Shown here in pieces: positions 33,833-45,935 of a DNA stretch of 64,000 nt (positions within the stretch are counted from its first letter, which is position 1; each line of letters begins with the position of its first letter). The notes below the pieces were generated by a model. It did no database searches. It was not told the origin of the DNA and was given only the letters and a program-made list of their open reading frames with translations. The translations under genes and the position numbers were made by a program. Origin of the DNA: Pyrenophora tritici-repentis (taxonomy: Eukaryota > Ascomycota > Dothideomycetes > Pleosporales > Pleosporaceae); NCBI RefSeq assembly GCF_003171515.1, contig NC_089398.1, positions 1,798,001 through 1,862,000 on the forward strand. The letters are read 5' to 3'.

Positions 33833-36830
33833 TTTGAGTAGTGAAGATTTTGGTTTTGTTCACGGTTTGGGCGCGCAAAAAGCTGGTCGGATATACCATG
33901 GGAACTGAGCATTTACACGGGCGTTTGGGACGGTCATCTTAACGAGACCACGTGCACGATGCATGCAATATCGAAATTCATGACGCAACCTTTGTGCGCC
34001 ACGCCTCATCAAAAGCTGAAGCAAGCTGTGCCGAGGTAATATCGATGGCTTAGTCCGAAACATTCATCTCACTAATCGTACGTTGTTGTGATTATTTGAC
34101 AGATATTGAGTGTGAGATGAGCTATTTTAGGTTCTAGGAAAAGGCTGGGGGCGAGTGTTGTTGGTTTGGGGGTCACGCATGGTAAGGCGGCGTGTGCGGT
34201 AGAGTGAGGACTCGGAACGCGTCATGATGGACACTCAAGACATGTGAGGCTGACGATGGGTTTTCTTAATGACATGCGCGATGAAAACTCTGCCAGAAGC
34301 ATGCATTTGCCACGTCGGGTGTCCGGGTTCGTAGTTGCGCAGTACGAGTGATGGCGTTTCTCACGTGTTCGGGTCTGTTGTGCGCGCTAAGCCAAGACAG
34401 TCGAGGATTATATAAGAAAGTTGGCGGCCAATCAGCGTGGGCCCGACAAAGTGGATTGCAACCAGTTCATCTGGCTGGGCGGATGCCACCTCTCACCGGA
34501 TTCTTGTTGCAGGGTAGATTGCGTGTGCCGTGAGTCCCCGTTTCAAAAGAAGCTTTGAACTTTTGGGCTCTGGGAGACACGGGACACGCCACGGCAGGCA
34601 ACGGCCTTGCTGGTGGCATCACGGAGCGAGAAAGTGTGACTTGTTGGAGATTTCTCGCGCTTGAAGAATGGTGCCTGAAGGCGCGGTAAGGAGCGGTACG
34701 GAGCGAATCTAGGAGCTGGGAGCGTCACTTCCATGTGTTGATAGGACCCTCGAGGCCAATAAACGGCGGGTTGGGGGGCTGGTCAGCAAATGTGATGGAG
34801 GGTGTGGGTGGAGCTGGGCGGCCTCGAACAACCTCACATGCATCCCAAGTGCGATGGGTGGGCACTTGCTTACGGAATTGCACCGAGACCAGAGCGAGGC
34901 GCCGAGCCTTTTGGGCGACGGGTGACGATTCGCACGAGCAGGCGGTGATGCGAGGTCGTCATGACGCCCACCGCCCACGGCACTGGCGCAAGCCAGCAGC
35001 GGCAGCCCGGTTTCGCCGCCGATGCGCTGCTGTCAGTGCCGCGATGGTGTTGAGTTTTCAGATGGCGGCCTTGGTCACGCTGATCGCAGGTAACCCACCC
35101 CCTCATGGCAGCGGTAGGCATGGCCCCGCTCGGTGGACAGGATGTGGCCAGACGTCCAAGGAGTTGTACACTAGGAGCACTCAACGGCCGCGGCACAATT
35201 GTGCGCATGCGCAGGCTTGGAGTCACCGCCACGTGATCTGCACAGCGAACGGGTCCGAAGCTGTCGGCGGGCTATTCTTGGGTCCGGTGTACTGTATAGA
35301 CCAAAGAATCAAGGTGAAAACAAAACAAAAAAAAACACACAGATTTGCCGGGGCGGCGCAAACAAGGTCACGGCAACGGTGATTCCAACTTGTGCAAGTG
35401 CAAGCAGTTGGACTTGCACAACTAGGACGGCCTAGTTGAGGAGTGAATTTGGATGGCAGATGACAGCTGCTCGAGACTGGACACTCACTGGCACTACTGC
35501 AGGCGCACCGAAAGAGGACTTGAGCCGGGTTGCATACAGACGAGCCACGTATCGTGGTTGACGGTGCAGAGGGTGGTCCCTGGGGGCGTTCATTGGTTTG
35601 GGCATCTTCTCGCTGGGGACATGGCTCCATTTGTGCAAGCATGCAAGCACTTGAAGCAGCCTGCAGCGGCTGCGTCAAGAGTCATGAGCAACCACGACCG
35701 TCACCGCAAAGCGCGGGCGGAGTCGACATTTACGACCCACTAGGCTGGAAGCGGCAGAGTTTTCACAACACATGAGTGGGTAGCCACCACTGTAATGACC
35801 TGCAATGACCTGTAATGAACCATAATTGCAGCCGCACTGGCGGATGGAGGCGGCCAGCGGCCTTTGGAAGACGCCTTGGCGCCCGTGGGCGGCTGGCTTG
35901 CTGCCACTTCCACTGCGCTTGCTCCATGCTCCCATAGCCCATGCTAGAAGCTCGCTAACGTCTTCGTCTTCACCCACCGACCACGGCCGCTTTCCCTCCC
36001 CTTCCCCCATCCTCGCTCCCTCCTCCATCTCCCCCATCTCCCCCCCTCGTGTCTCGGTCGCAGGCGTTGCTCGTTGCAACACTGTGTCTCCAGCCAAACG
36101 GACGTGCGCATCAAATCTCGGTTGTACGGCACACCCAAGCCGCTCACCACCAGCACCCGACGCTTCATCTGTCTCGCTGCTTCTGCACTCTGCAAACAAG
36201 CAGTCCTGCATCCCTCGGATTGACTCGTCCGCCGCAGCCCACGACGTCCCGGATCTGGTCTCTGACATCAAACGCCTCGTCACCGGCATCCTTCTTCCCA
36301 CGCCGCCCAAAGCACCCACTGGCTCCCGTTTTGGCTTTGCCTTGTCTCATTGGACGCCGTTTCAACACTCTGCTTCCTTTTCCCGACAAAGACGGCCACC
36401 CTCGACCCTCTGCGACATCACTTCCTCGACTGCCTGCATCGCCGGATCTATTGACTTAGCCCCGGCCTGCCCTTTTTGATATTCCATCCCACGACTTGCG
36501 CTTCCAGATTCGACTCTTGGACAAACTTCTCATCCATTCCACAGACTTGGCCTGCATACGTCCACTTGCGCAACAACAAGCGCCAGACATTTCTAGTCCA
36601 CCACCAAACACGCACCTCCAAAACTTTTCGCAGGCGACAAATACCCTTGAATGAGCACATCTTGCTAGAGGGTCCGTAGGCAACTCTAGAGGCGGCGCGA
36701 ACGAGAAGACTGTACGTCACGATCCACTTCACAGGGGCGCACGTCACTACGGGCCTCACTTTTTTTCCCCACCGCTAACAAAATTTCAGGAGCCCTGCCA
36801 GTCTTCTCTCTGCGACGGTCCGACATCATC
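33833..36830. other. Intergenic region and long leader of the cyclin gene, 3.0 kb
   Basis: The longest gene-free stretch. Several open frames of about 215 codons (34735-35382 and 35826-36479 on +, 35675-36319 on -) overlap one another, look like GC-rich chance frames and match no family. A C/T-rich block at 35990-36055 looks like a core promoter, implying a leader of several hundred bases with a 5'-UTR intron for the cyclin gene. Confidence 0.45.
36712..36789 (+). other. Probable 5'-UTR intron of the cyclin gene
   Basis: A GTACGT donor at 36712 pairs with a good branch site (CGCTAACAAAA) and acceptor TTTCAG at 36789, 41 bp before the ATG. No coding frame spans it. Confidence 0.5.
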
Positions 36831-38189
36831 ATGCCTTCCTTCTACCCCAGGCATAACATGCCACGGCTATCTCCACCGGAGTTTGTGCCCAGCTATCACT
36901 CTTCCTGCGGTGCATCATACGCACAGCAACAGGCTGCCTATGCTGGTCCCACGATCCGGCAACATGATGATGGTTACGACTTCGCAGACCGCTACGGCCA
37001 GTTGGCCATCGCCATGCCACCCATGTACCCGCAGGCCGGCACTTACCTGAGCAATGCGCCTCCCAGCCTGCCACCGGCGAGCTCCTTCTACGACCCCATG
37101 GGCGCAGCCACGCTGCCTCCTATGCGCGGTCATTCAGGCCACGCTTTGGCTGAGGCAGCCATGCAGCAGCAGCGCGTGCACGAGTACAACCAGCGAGCAA
37201 ACCAGCCCGCAAAGGAGGAGAAGCCCGTTGGCGGTGTTTCCGCAAAGCTCGACTACGACATGGACGTCATGACCGACTTCGTATGCGATACGGCCCTGCG
37301 GCTTATTACCCCCGGTCGGATGATGCCCGCCTCGTTCCGGAAATGGGTGCATCAGGTCCTTTGCGCCACAAGGCTGCCTTCGGCCACCATCCTGCTTAGC
37401 ATGTACTACCTGTCCAACAGGATGCCCATGTTGACCCACGAGCCAAAGACCGACACTCACCTGTTCCGCCTGCTCACCATCGCCCTGGTCCTTGGCAGCA
37501 AGTTCCTCGACGACAACACCTTCATCAACCGTTCATGGTCCGAAGTCAGCGGTATCCAGGTGCATGAGCTCAATGAGCTCGAGCTTGAGTGGCTAGTCGC
37601 CATCAAGTTCAGACTTCATCGCGATCCTTCCGAGCAACACGGCTGGACGTCATGGTCTGACCACTGGAAAGACTACCAGAGCACTGCTGTCTTGCGCGCA
37701 GGCCGTAACAGCAAGCTTAGCCCCATTGACACATCAGTGCACCGCCGCTCGCTGAACAACAAGCCGCTCCCTCCTCTGCCGATGCACCAAGTCTACACTC
37801 CATCGTACGACTACACGCCCAAGTCGGCTCAGTACAACCAGTCGAGCTACTCCCAATATGACCCATGGCGGTCCTCAAACGAGCATTCCCCTGCGTCTGC
37901 ACCTACTACGGGACCTACGACTCCGGAGTACTATGGTATGACGGGAACTTGGGGTCCGGTTGAAGGATACTCGCGTCGCACCATGTTCGGTTTCCCACCC
38001 TTGTCTCAGCCTGCCCCTGCGCAAGCGCCTCAGCAGTCATCCAATTATGGCCCGTCTGCCTATTCTACCCAGTACACACCGTCGGCATGGAACCAGCATG
38101 GTCTCAGCTGTGGATGTGCCTACTGCGTTCAGCGCCATCCGCCCTACTTCATGGCCCCTGGCTATGGACCGCAGGCTGTTGCTGTCTAA
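36831..38189 (+). CDS. Pho80/PCL-family cyclin, Clg1-like
   Basis: A single exon of 452 residues. PCL cyclins bind Pho85-type kinases; Clg1 also links to the SAPK and autophagy controls in yeasts. The cyclin box covers about residues 145-270: VMTDFVCDTALRLI, FRKWVHQVLCATRLPSATIL, MYYLSNRMPM, LFRLLTIALVLGSKFLDDNT and NELELEWLVAIKFRL. The N-terminal 130 residues are Gln/Pro/Tyr-rich. The C-terminal 180 residues are Ser/Tyr/Pro-rich and end with a CGCAYC motif. This layout (central cyclin box with long disordered flanks) is that of filamentous-fungal Clg1 homologues. The exact cyclin subclass is by resemblance. Confidence 0.88.
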   Translation: MPSFYPRHNMPRLSPPEFVPSYHSSCGASYAQQQAAYAGPTIRQHDDGYDFADRYGQLAIAMPPMYPQAGTYLSNAPPSLPPASSFYDPMGAATLPPMRGHSGHALAEAAMQQQRVHEYNQRANQPAKEEKPVGGVSAKLDYDMDVMTDFVCDTALRLITPGRMMPASFRKWVHQVLCATRLPSATILLSMYYLSNRMPMLTHEPKTDTHLFRLLTIALVLGSKFLDDNTFINRSWSEVSGIQVHELNELELEWLVAIKFRLHRDPSEQHGWTSWSDHWKDYQSTAVLRAGRNSKLSPIDTSVHRRSLNNKPLPPLPMHQVYTPSYDYTPKSAQYNQSSYSQYDPWRSSNEHSPASAPTTGPTTPEYYGMTGTWGPVEGYSRRTMFGFPPLSQPAPAQAPQQSSNYGPSAYSTQYTPSAWNQHGLSCGCAYCVQRHPPYFMAPGYGPQAVAV

Positions 38190-40249
38190 TCACTGCTAGT
38201 TGTCACATTGACAACATCTTCGGGACTTCTCACGGATATATATCCCATGTCCCCTTCGCGCTTCCTATGTTAAAAAGTCCCTGTTCTTTTCCTTTAGCAA
38301 GCACCACGGCTTACCGAAGCCTCCCAGTCTCGGCCACTGGCATATTGGCCGTTCGATTCTCTTCAGCCTAAACAACCGGATCCTCCCAAGGCGCAACCGC
38401 TTATTCCTTACGCTATCTGCACGCATATTGGCGCCACTCCGGATCTCATGAAAACGCATAAGGCTTGCGATCATCTTGCATGATAGATTTCACTACCTGA
38501 TACCTTTCCTTTCCTTCTTTTGTCATCATCGGTATTACGTTTTAGACTTTGGTTTGTCCATGGTCTAATAGGAGCATGTCAGCGCCACTGTGGGTTCCGG
38601 CGTTTAGCTCTTTTGCTCAGGTGCCATCTAGCACCTTTTACGACTGTTCATTTTCTCAGCGCTCCCCCAAGAATGTTTACGGAGTGCTGTTTCATCTATT
38701 GGTTCATGGGTGTTTTTTTTTTCTATGGAGTTGGCTGCCAATAGGTCGCTCCATGCGTCCAATCCACCGGCGGGTACGAAAGGTTCCGCCACCACCGGAT
38801 GGTCGCTTGTTATGTTTACGACTTCTTTTCCTTTTCGATTCCCGCCTTCACCTTCGCTGTAGTCGGGGTTGTAATCAATGACACACAAGAACAGCGATGG
38901 GATTTTCGCTTTATTTCTTTTCGGAGCTGGGAAAAATACCACTTTGCTTTTTTTTTCATGGTTCGGCACCGGCATTATTCTTGGGATTCGGGACGGAAAG
39001 ATTTGTTTAGTGTATTACAACGAAAGATCTCGAGAAACTCGGGATCACCAACAGAATGCGAAAAAAACATCCTAGAAAAGCGACCGAACGTCGCACAGGA
39101 AACACCAATCTTGGCCTCCCCTCCAGCGCAGTGATGGAATTTTAATTTTGTTTGTGTGGGCTTTGGAGTATTCATCGCCAGATGTGCGTTAGTGGTGGTC
39201 TGGGCGGCTCGGGTCTTTACGACGGTCTAGAGACTGAAAATTGTGCGCTACGTGTGAGAGAGACGGGGACGAGCTTTTTGATTCTGCGGTGGTGGTAATG
39301 GTGGTGGTCTAATACTGTATTATAGAGCGGCCCAGCAGGGCAGCATTACTTGGCCTACTTTACCAAAGCATATTCTTATAGACTTTTGTAATATACAGAC
39401 ACACGACTTTTACCTAGTCGTCGTGCTGAATACACACACTTCAAGATTCCACGCCGGCTCGTTTAACATTCCGAATTCTCTTCCCTCTCTTGCAATTCCC
39501 CCCGGCAACCGAAGACCCGCCCGTATCGGAGTTTACGACGGCCAACTCCGTGTGGACAACTCCGTGTGGAGGCCCGAAAACCAGTGAACCTGACTTGACG
39601 CCACAAGGTGACGCATTCATTTAGGCACCTACCCGGCGATGCGAGGGTAAGACGGTTGCGCGCCTGAATCGACGGATGGAGAGGGGGATATTGGAAGAGG
39701 AGCGGGGAGGGGAGGGTGCGTATGTATGACACTAGGTAGAAGAAGACGGGTACGGTAGGCAGCGATGGTCGGATGATGAGATATGCCGATGTACCGGGAT
39801 TTCGCGGAGTTTCTTCAGGTACCCCATATGCGGGCAAGCGCCAGGGTGGTGTGGTGCAAGTCTATGGTGTCATTACTGCGTGTTTTTCTGCTTTCCCAAA
39901 TTGGCATTTTGGAGAGTGCAAGTGGGGAAAATTGGAATTAGTTAGGGAACAGCGACGAAGTAGGTAGATGTGATGGGGGTTTTTTTGTCATCTCCGCGTG
40001 CCGCCGCCCTGTGGTTACTGTGAATATCTACTTGTTGGTTGTTGTGAAATTATTCCGCCCCCCGACGACGAACCGTGGCTTTGTGACCTGCCCTTGCAGC
40101 AGGCAGGGCGTTATCTGATCTCACCTGCGGTGGTGGTGGCTGGTTCCCAAGAGCTAGAACGTATCAGCGCACATAACTTGATCCGCTGGAATTGGTCCAT
40201 TGTGCGCGCGTGAGTGTGTGTCCCATTCGTGCAATACATATAGGACCAC
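38190..40249. other. Intergenic region, 2.1 kb
   Basis: Cyclin 3' flank followed by the promoter of the NAPE-PLD-like gene. Poly-T and poly-A runs are present. Short frames at 38549-38881 and 39463-39837 are not convincing. No RNA gene is seen. Confidence 0.45.
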
Positions 40250-41811
40250 ATGTCGAGTCGGTTCCCAACTCGTATGCTGTTCCAGCGGTTCATATCATCA
40301 AGCAAGCAAGGGGTTTTGTTGAGGAAACCCACGCCGCAACTGTTTGGGTCAAGCAGCAGCAGTAGCAGCAGCGTCAGAACAGGCAGAGTCAAGATGAGTT
40401 CGATTGGCGGGACGGGTATAGGCATGGGACTTTATGCGGCAGTTAGCAATCCAGCGCAGATTGCTAGTCAGCCTGAAGAGGCGGCGGAGAAGCGGCATCA
40501 TTTGAAGAATGGGAAGGGGTTTACGAATCCGTGGGATAGTTATATGGAGTTTGGGTTTTGGGAGTTGGTTGTCAAGGGGATTTGGTGGTGAGTTTTGCTT
40601 TCTATTCTTATGGGGGAAGATGTAGTGTATAACTACCTACTACTCGATTAATTTAGGGGGGAGTCTGGAGACGACGAGGTTGGTATGATCTTAACAAACT
40701 CGTCTTACAAAATTCCAGGCGCAAAATAACAGGTCAATGGAACGACCCAGATACCACACCACCCACCGTTCCCGTCCGCACCCCAACTTTCCTCCCCACA
40801 CGCACCACACCCAAACTACGCGCCACTTGGCTCGGCCACGCATGCTACTACATCGAGTTCCCTAGCGGCTTCCGCGTCCTCTTCGACCCCGTCTTCGAAG
40901 ACTGCTGCGCCCCAATCACCATAAAGTCGCTAAAACGATACACGCCACCCCCCTGTGAGATAGAAGACCTACCCATTGTCGATGCCGTGGTAATAAGCCA
41001 CAACCACTACGACCACCTCAGCTACCCGACCATCCAGCGCTTACAGAAGAAGTTCCCCGAAGCGCACTTTTTCGCGCCGCTAGGGAATAAGGTGTGGTTT
41101 GAGAAGAGCGGGGTGAAGAACGTGACGGAGTTGGATTGGTGGGAGAGTAGGCATGTCAGTTTAGGAGAGAAGAAGGGGGCGGCTGATGACGAGGTGTCTG
41201 TGGCAAGTAATGGTGGGAGGAAAGAAGAAGGCATTACGGCAACGATACACGCACTTCCGTGTCAGCACGTCAGCGCCAGAACGCCGTTTGACAAGTGCAA
41301 AACCCTCTGGGCGAGCTGGAGCGTCGAATCCGGTGGTGCTAAAGTGTTTTTCGCTGGGTACGTCTCCCCATTCCAATCCACCCACCTAGGTGACATGAAA
41401 TACTTGCAACCTAAACTAACACCCCAAAACAGCGACACAGGCTACCGCACCGTCCCCCCCTCGATCCCCTCCGACGTAGACGACTACTCCCCCACCTACG
41501 CCCACCTCCCCATCTGCCCCGCCTTCTCCCAAATCGGCCTCCACCGCGGCCCCTTCGACCTTGGCCTCATCCCCATTGGCGCCTACGAACCCCGCGCCCT
41601 GTTCAGCAACGTGCACGCCAACCCAAAGGATGCCGTCAACATCTTCAAAGATACGAAGTGTAGACGAGCGTTGGGTATGCATTGGGGCACTTGGGTGCTT
41701 ACGGAGGAGGAGGTGTTGGCGCCGAAGACGGAGCTGGAAGAGGCGTGTAAGTGGAAGGGGGGTGGAGAGTGGGGAAGGTGGGTTTGGGGTTGTGGATATT
41801 GGGGAGAGTAG
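40250..41811 (+). CDS. N-acyl-phosphatidylethanolamine phospholipase D-like metallohydrolase (Fmp30 type)
   Basis: Three exons, 40250-40587, 40719-41357 and 41433-41811, give 451 residues. The family cleaves N-acylphosphatidylethanolamine to N-acylethanolamine; yeast Fmp30 is mitochondrial. The first ~30 residues (MSSRFPTRMLFQRFISSSKQ) are basic and Ser-rich like a mitochondrial presequence. The metallo-beta-lactamase fold shows as ATWLGHACYYIEF, FDPVFEDCCAP, the zinc motif SHNHYDHLS, a later His in ALPCQHVSARTP, FFAGDTGY with the bridging Asp, GPFDLGLIPIGAYEPR, and ALGMHWGTW. All expected metal ligands appear present. A Ser run is encoded by AGC repeats at about 40363. Intron 1 is 131 bp, longer than its neighbours. 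Confidence 0.92.
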
Positions 41812-42439
41812 GGAGATTGAGGTTGGTGGGGGGGTAGGGAATGGAGGGAAGCATTGCTAGGGAGCAGGGGTTTGTGGATGTGTGGTTGTGGATGATACCC
41901 TTAGGGCATTGTAGAGTATCCTCTTTTTTCTTCCTTTGATTCTTTGTGTTTTACGAGTGTAGTCAAGGGGCAAAGTTCTGGAATGCTGACAATTTGTGTT
42001 TTTATGGCATTTCTTCCAAATACCTTGTGTCGAGAGTTGGGCGTTATGCGTTTTGTACTCAGGCGTTTCAAACATGCATTATTCTCGCCAGATTTCTTTT
42101 TTTGGTACGTGCTGTTTGAAATGCATGTGCTATTTGACATCATGATTATTCAATTCGGGAACATCCAAGATAGTTATGGACGATGCGGCTTATGTCAGCT
42201 ATTACCCCTTAATCCAGAACGTGAATTTGGGGTGAAGGAAAGATAAGCTGATTTCACAGATCAACATTACTTCTGGAAATTTCAAGATGAGATGGTGCAG
42301 TCTGACCAAATTAAGCTTCATCAGGGCGTACAAAGTGATTCATCTGCATTAAAGTGTCAAAAAGATGTCTTGAGGTCTGCTATACATGATTCCCACACGA
42401 AAGCACGTGAAAGTAACCCTCATCTCCCTCCCCACCAAC
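41812..42439. other. Intergenic region between convergent genes, 0.6 kb
   Basis: Lies between the 3' ends of the NAPE-PLD-like gene (+) and NDUFAF7 (-). No gene or structured element is seen. Confidence 0.5.
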
Positions 42440-44147
42440 TCATCCCACAAGATCGCCCCCAAACCCGATCGGCCGTCTCACCGGCCCTTTTTCCTTATAC
42501 GGCACAATAGCCAACGCCTTGTACGTCTTGCCCATTCCATTCGGCCCCCGATCAACCAAGCGCTTCCACCCCGTTTCCAGCCTCCTCTTCGTCTCCTCAT
42601 CCTTGGCAGCGCTGAGTAAGCGGTCCGCACGCTCCTTGATACCCATGGTAGATAAGAAAAAGGATTGCTCGACGGGGCCGTGAACTTCGACGCCGGGGGA
42701 CGCGGATAGTGCTGTATCTGCTAGGGCGAGGAAATCCACGTCGGCGGAGAGGTCGACGAGGCCCGGCAAGGCGAAGGGGGAGACGGTGGTGTGGGAGCGG
42801 ATACCGCGGAGGGTGTTTGCGGGGATGGTGGAGGAGGGGCCGTAGTCGAGGATGAGAGCCGCGCCGGAGGGTTGGGATTTTGTGAATGGCTCTGGGATCA
42901 TAGAGACAGAGGGTGGTAGTGATGCGGCGCTGCTGCTGAGTTTAGCATTGCTGCCTCCTATCCGCACAGCGAAGTCGGCGATGTAAGCAAGTGATTCGGG
43001 GGATATTTCAATGACGGCATCTGGTGTGTTCTCAAGCTTTTTGTAGCGATCCGAAAGATTTGGTAGGTAGAGGGAATGCGGCGTTGGCGTCTTGGAGACG
43101 GTCAGTTCGAAGTCGAGTTTCTCTTGCCCTGGCTTCTCTGGTTGTTTGTAGGGAGATGTTGGTGATACTACGAGTTCGTGCCAGGTATTCTTAGGTGTGG
43201 TGACGCCGTGCTTGGGTTTTATGGGACCTGTTGGTGTGATGATGGTCGAGGAGGCTGGAAGAGAGGAGTTTGCAATGTTTTGGAAGACGTGAATTGGAAG
43301 GGCGTCAAAAAATTCGTGTGCGAGTATGAAAGGTGATGCAGTGTTCTCTTGAATAGTGTTAGTCATCGAGAAAGAGTGTTTTATCTGTGTCATACCTTTC
43401 AGCACAAGCCGTATGTCTTCGCACCACTGAATTTGGCAGCCCGGTATATATTTACACGGCGCAGCGAAACCAATATCGTTCTTCTTCAAGTCTTCGGTAC
43501 CGGAGAGTAATTTCGCCTGCTGTTTCTGCAAGTAAGGTGATGCTTCAATGAGATATATGGCTTCGATGCTCTTAGTAAAGCCCTTGAAGCTCGATATTGT
43601 CTACTTTCCAGTCAACATTATCCTTCAAATTACCACATAATTCCAATTTACCCTTAGAACATCATCCATCAGCGTGCCTCGGCCTGGTCCAACCTCTATG
43701 ATCTGCACCTTCTCCCTCCTCCCCTGTGCAAGCCATTCCGCGTACAGCCATATACCAACGAGCTCACCAAACACTTGACTGATTTCGGGTGAAGTTACGA
43801 AATCTCCTTTCGTGCCGAATTGATCCTGTCCGCTCGAAGTCTGCCGCGTGTAATAGCCGCCTTCGGGATGAGTGAGACATTGTCGCATATACGCCGCTAC
43901 GGAAATTGGTCCTGTCGTCTGATCCCATGTCAATACTGCGTTGCAACACACAAAGTGAGATCCATACTGTTATAGCTTCAGCCAATGTCTTCGCAAGTGG
44001 TGTCGACCATTGGCGTTCCGAAGTCGCAGATGTTGAAGTTGAAGACCACCGAGAGCCATATCTTGCATCTCGACATCCAATTGACCGTAGTTCTAATCGG
44101 CTACACTGAGCTGCCGCCCTGAGCAGATTTAGAGATCTGTTCCTCAT
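42440..44147 (-). CDS. NDUFAF7: Mitochondrial complex I assembly arginine methyltransferase NDUFAF7 (MidA family)
   Basis: Four exons, 44147-43968, 43918-43652, 43600-43396 and 43347-42440, give 519 residues. NDUFAF7 dimethylates an arginine of the NDUFS2 subunit in the mitochondrial matrix. The N-terminus (MRNRSLNLLRAAAQCSRLEL) is a basic presequence. The family core is clear: ISVAAYMRQCLTHPEGGYY, FVTSPEISQVFGELVG, VQIIEVGPGRGTLMDDVLR (SAM-binding loop), AHEFFDALPIHVFQ and ALILDYGP. Introns are 48-51 bp. The middle region contains Thr/Pro-rich inserts. The gene is head-to-head with CDK11, with only 252 bp between starts. Confidence 0.93.
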
Positions 44148-44399
44148 GGTGGTATGTGGATGCGACGGTCCATGACGTCTGCGCGTTCGGAACTAAGAAA
44201 GTTTAGATCGGAACGCCGAGGTGAACGAAGCTATGACCACTGCTTAAACCGTCCCTACATATCCGTCATCAGCAACTAGAGACGCGACACATCCGAATTG
44301 ACTTTACTCGATTTCAAAACATCAAAATTGCGACTCGTTCTATACATTGCAAAGGTTCTCTGTAGACGGTTACAGGTGATTGAGAGAAAGAGAAGGACA
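44148..44399. promoter_or_regulatory. Short divergent promoter between NDUFAF7 and CDK11
   Basis: The 252 bp between two divergent start codons must serve both genes. The CDK11 frame remains open upstream to 44298 but without an ATG before 44400. Confidence 0.55.
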
Positions 44400-45752
44400 A
44401 TGGCATCACGCTGGGCAAATGACGAAGCAGACAAGGCCGAAGAGCAGCGTAGAAAGAAGGAAAAAGAAGAGAAGAAGCGGCTAAAGTTGCAAAAACAGCA
44501 AGAAGCCGAAGCAGCATCACGAGCAACCCAACAGGCAGATTCGCGACCCTCCAAGCGCCGAAGATTATCAGCAGGCTCGGCAGACGAAGAAGCCCCATCA
44601 GCAAAACCTCAACCAGAAGAGCGTGAACTCCTACGCTTTGAAGGCGGCACCTGGAATCAATGCCGCCACACATCCAACTTCGAAACCCTCAATCACATCG
44701 AAGAAGGGTCCTACGGCTGGGTATCGCGAGCCCGCGACATAACCACCAGCAGCGTCGTCGCGCTCAAAAAAGTAAAAATGGACTACAACCAAGACGGCTT
44801 CCCCATCACCGCTTTACGAGAAATCTCAATCTTGCAACGCTGCCGCCACCCCAACATCGTTCACTTGCAGGAAATCCTGTCTGGCGACGACCCACAGGAA
44901 TGCGTGCTCGTCATGGAGTTCCTTGAGCACGACCTCAAAACACTCCAGGAAGACATGAGTGAACCGTTCTTAGCCAGTGAAGTAAAAACACTACTTCGCC
45001 AACTCGTCTCTGGCGTCGAGTACTTGCATCAAAACTACATCATGCACCGCGACCTGAAAACATCAAACATCCTACTCAACAACCGCGGGCAGCTTAAACT
45101 CGCGGATTTCGGTATGGCGCGGTATATCCCTCCTGCCAACGCACCACTCACCCAACTCGTCGTCACGCTATGGTATCGTGCGCCAGAACTGCTGCTTGGC
45201 ACTCGCGACTACAGCACCGAAGTCGACATGTGGAGTATAGGCTGTATATTCGGGGAGCTGCTAGTCAAGGAACCACTGCTGCAGGGCAAAAACGAAGTCG
45301 ACGAGCTAAGCCAGATCTTCTCGTTGTGCGGATTACCGTCTGAGAAGTCGTGGCCGCAGTTTTACCGCTTGCCTAATGCGAAGAGTCTAAAGTTACCGCG
45401 GGACCATCGCGGCGGCGCCACGCCGGGTTTCAATCGTGCTAAATTCCCTTTTCTGACGGCTTCTGGTGTTGAGCTGTTGTCGTCGCTGCTGGCGCTGAAT
45501 CCAGACATGAGACCTACGGCTGCTGAGGTGCTGGCACATCCGTACTTCAAGGAGCAGCCAAAGCCGAAGCCGGCGGAAATGTTTCCCACGTTTCCGAGTA
45601 AAGCTGGACAGGAGAAGAGGAGGAAGAAGAGTCCGACTGCGCCCAAGAGGGGTGAGGCGCCGGGGATGCAGGGGAGTGTGGATTTTAGTAGTATTTTCAA
45701 GGGGAGGGAGGAGGAGGAGAAGGGTGGGGGGTTTCAGTTGAAGATGACTTGA
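44400..45752 (+). CDS. CDK11: Cyclin-dependent kinase 11 homologue (PITSLRE family)
   Basis: A single exon, 450 residues, starting MASRWANDEAD. CDK11 kinases pair with cyclin L and act in transcription and pre-mRNA splicing. The N-terminal ~90 residues are a charged Lys/Glu/Arg helix followed by a basic KRRRL patch, likely nuclear. The kinase domain has the glycine loop IEEGSYGWV, VALKKVKM, the cyclin-binding helix PITALRE at residues 135-141 (PITSLRE in animals), HRDLKTSN, DFGMARY and a T-loop with VVTLWYRAPE. The tail is Lys/Pro-rich. CDK10 is the main alternative (PISSLRE), but the substitution pattern and N-terminal extension favour CDK11. It is convergent with the RNPS1-like gene, 183 bp apart. 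Confidence 0.93.
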   Translation: MASRWANDEADKAEEQRRKKEKEEKKRLKLQKQQEAEAASRATQQADSRPSKRRRLSAGSADEEAPSAKPQPEERELLRFEGGTWNQCRHTSNFETLNHIEEGSYGWVSRARDITTSSVVALKKVKMDYNQDGFPITALREISILQRCRHPNIVHLQEILSGDDPQECVLVMEFLEHDLKTLQEDMSEPFLASEVKTLLRQLVSGVEYLHQNYIMHRDLKTSNILLNNRGQLKLADFGMARYIPPANAPLTQLVVTLWYRAPELLLGTRDYSTEVDMWSIGCIFGELLVKEPLLQGKNEVDELSQIFSLCGLPSEKSWPQFYRLPNAKSLKLPRDHRGGATPGFNRAKFPFLTASGVELLSSLLALNPDMRPTAAEVLAHPYFKEQPKPKPAEMFPTFPSKAGQEKRRKKSPTAPKRGEAPGMQGSVDFSSIFKGREEEEKGGGFQLKMT

Positions 45753-45935
45753 TAGTGGAAAAGGATATGGAAGGAATTGCTCTAGATTTGAAACTAGAGG
45801 AACATTTTGACGCATGGTCTGCGATGTTGGATAATATTGTAGACGGATATATCCCTGCACTATAGCCTAACAAATATTATGCGCACATCAGCTCCGAATT
45901 TCCCGTGGGGAATTCCTCGGGCTGACACAATCTTT

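Noticed and set aside
34735..35382. 215-codon plus-strand open frame
   Set aside because: It overlaps other open frames on both strands in GC-rich DNA, has mixed low-information composition, no domain and no splice signals. It is probably a chance frame.
35826..36479. 217-codon plus-strand frame and the 214-codon minus-strand frame opposite it
   Set aside because: They mirror each other in a C/T-rich promoter-like region. The Ser/Pro-rich reading reflects base composition, not a protein family.
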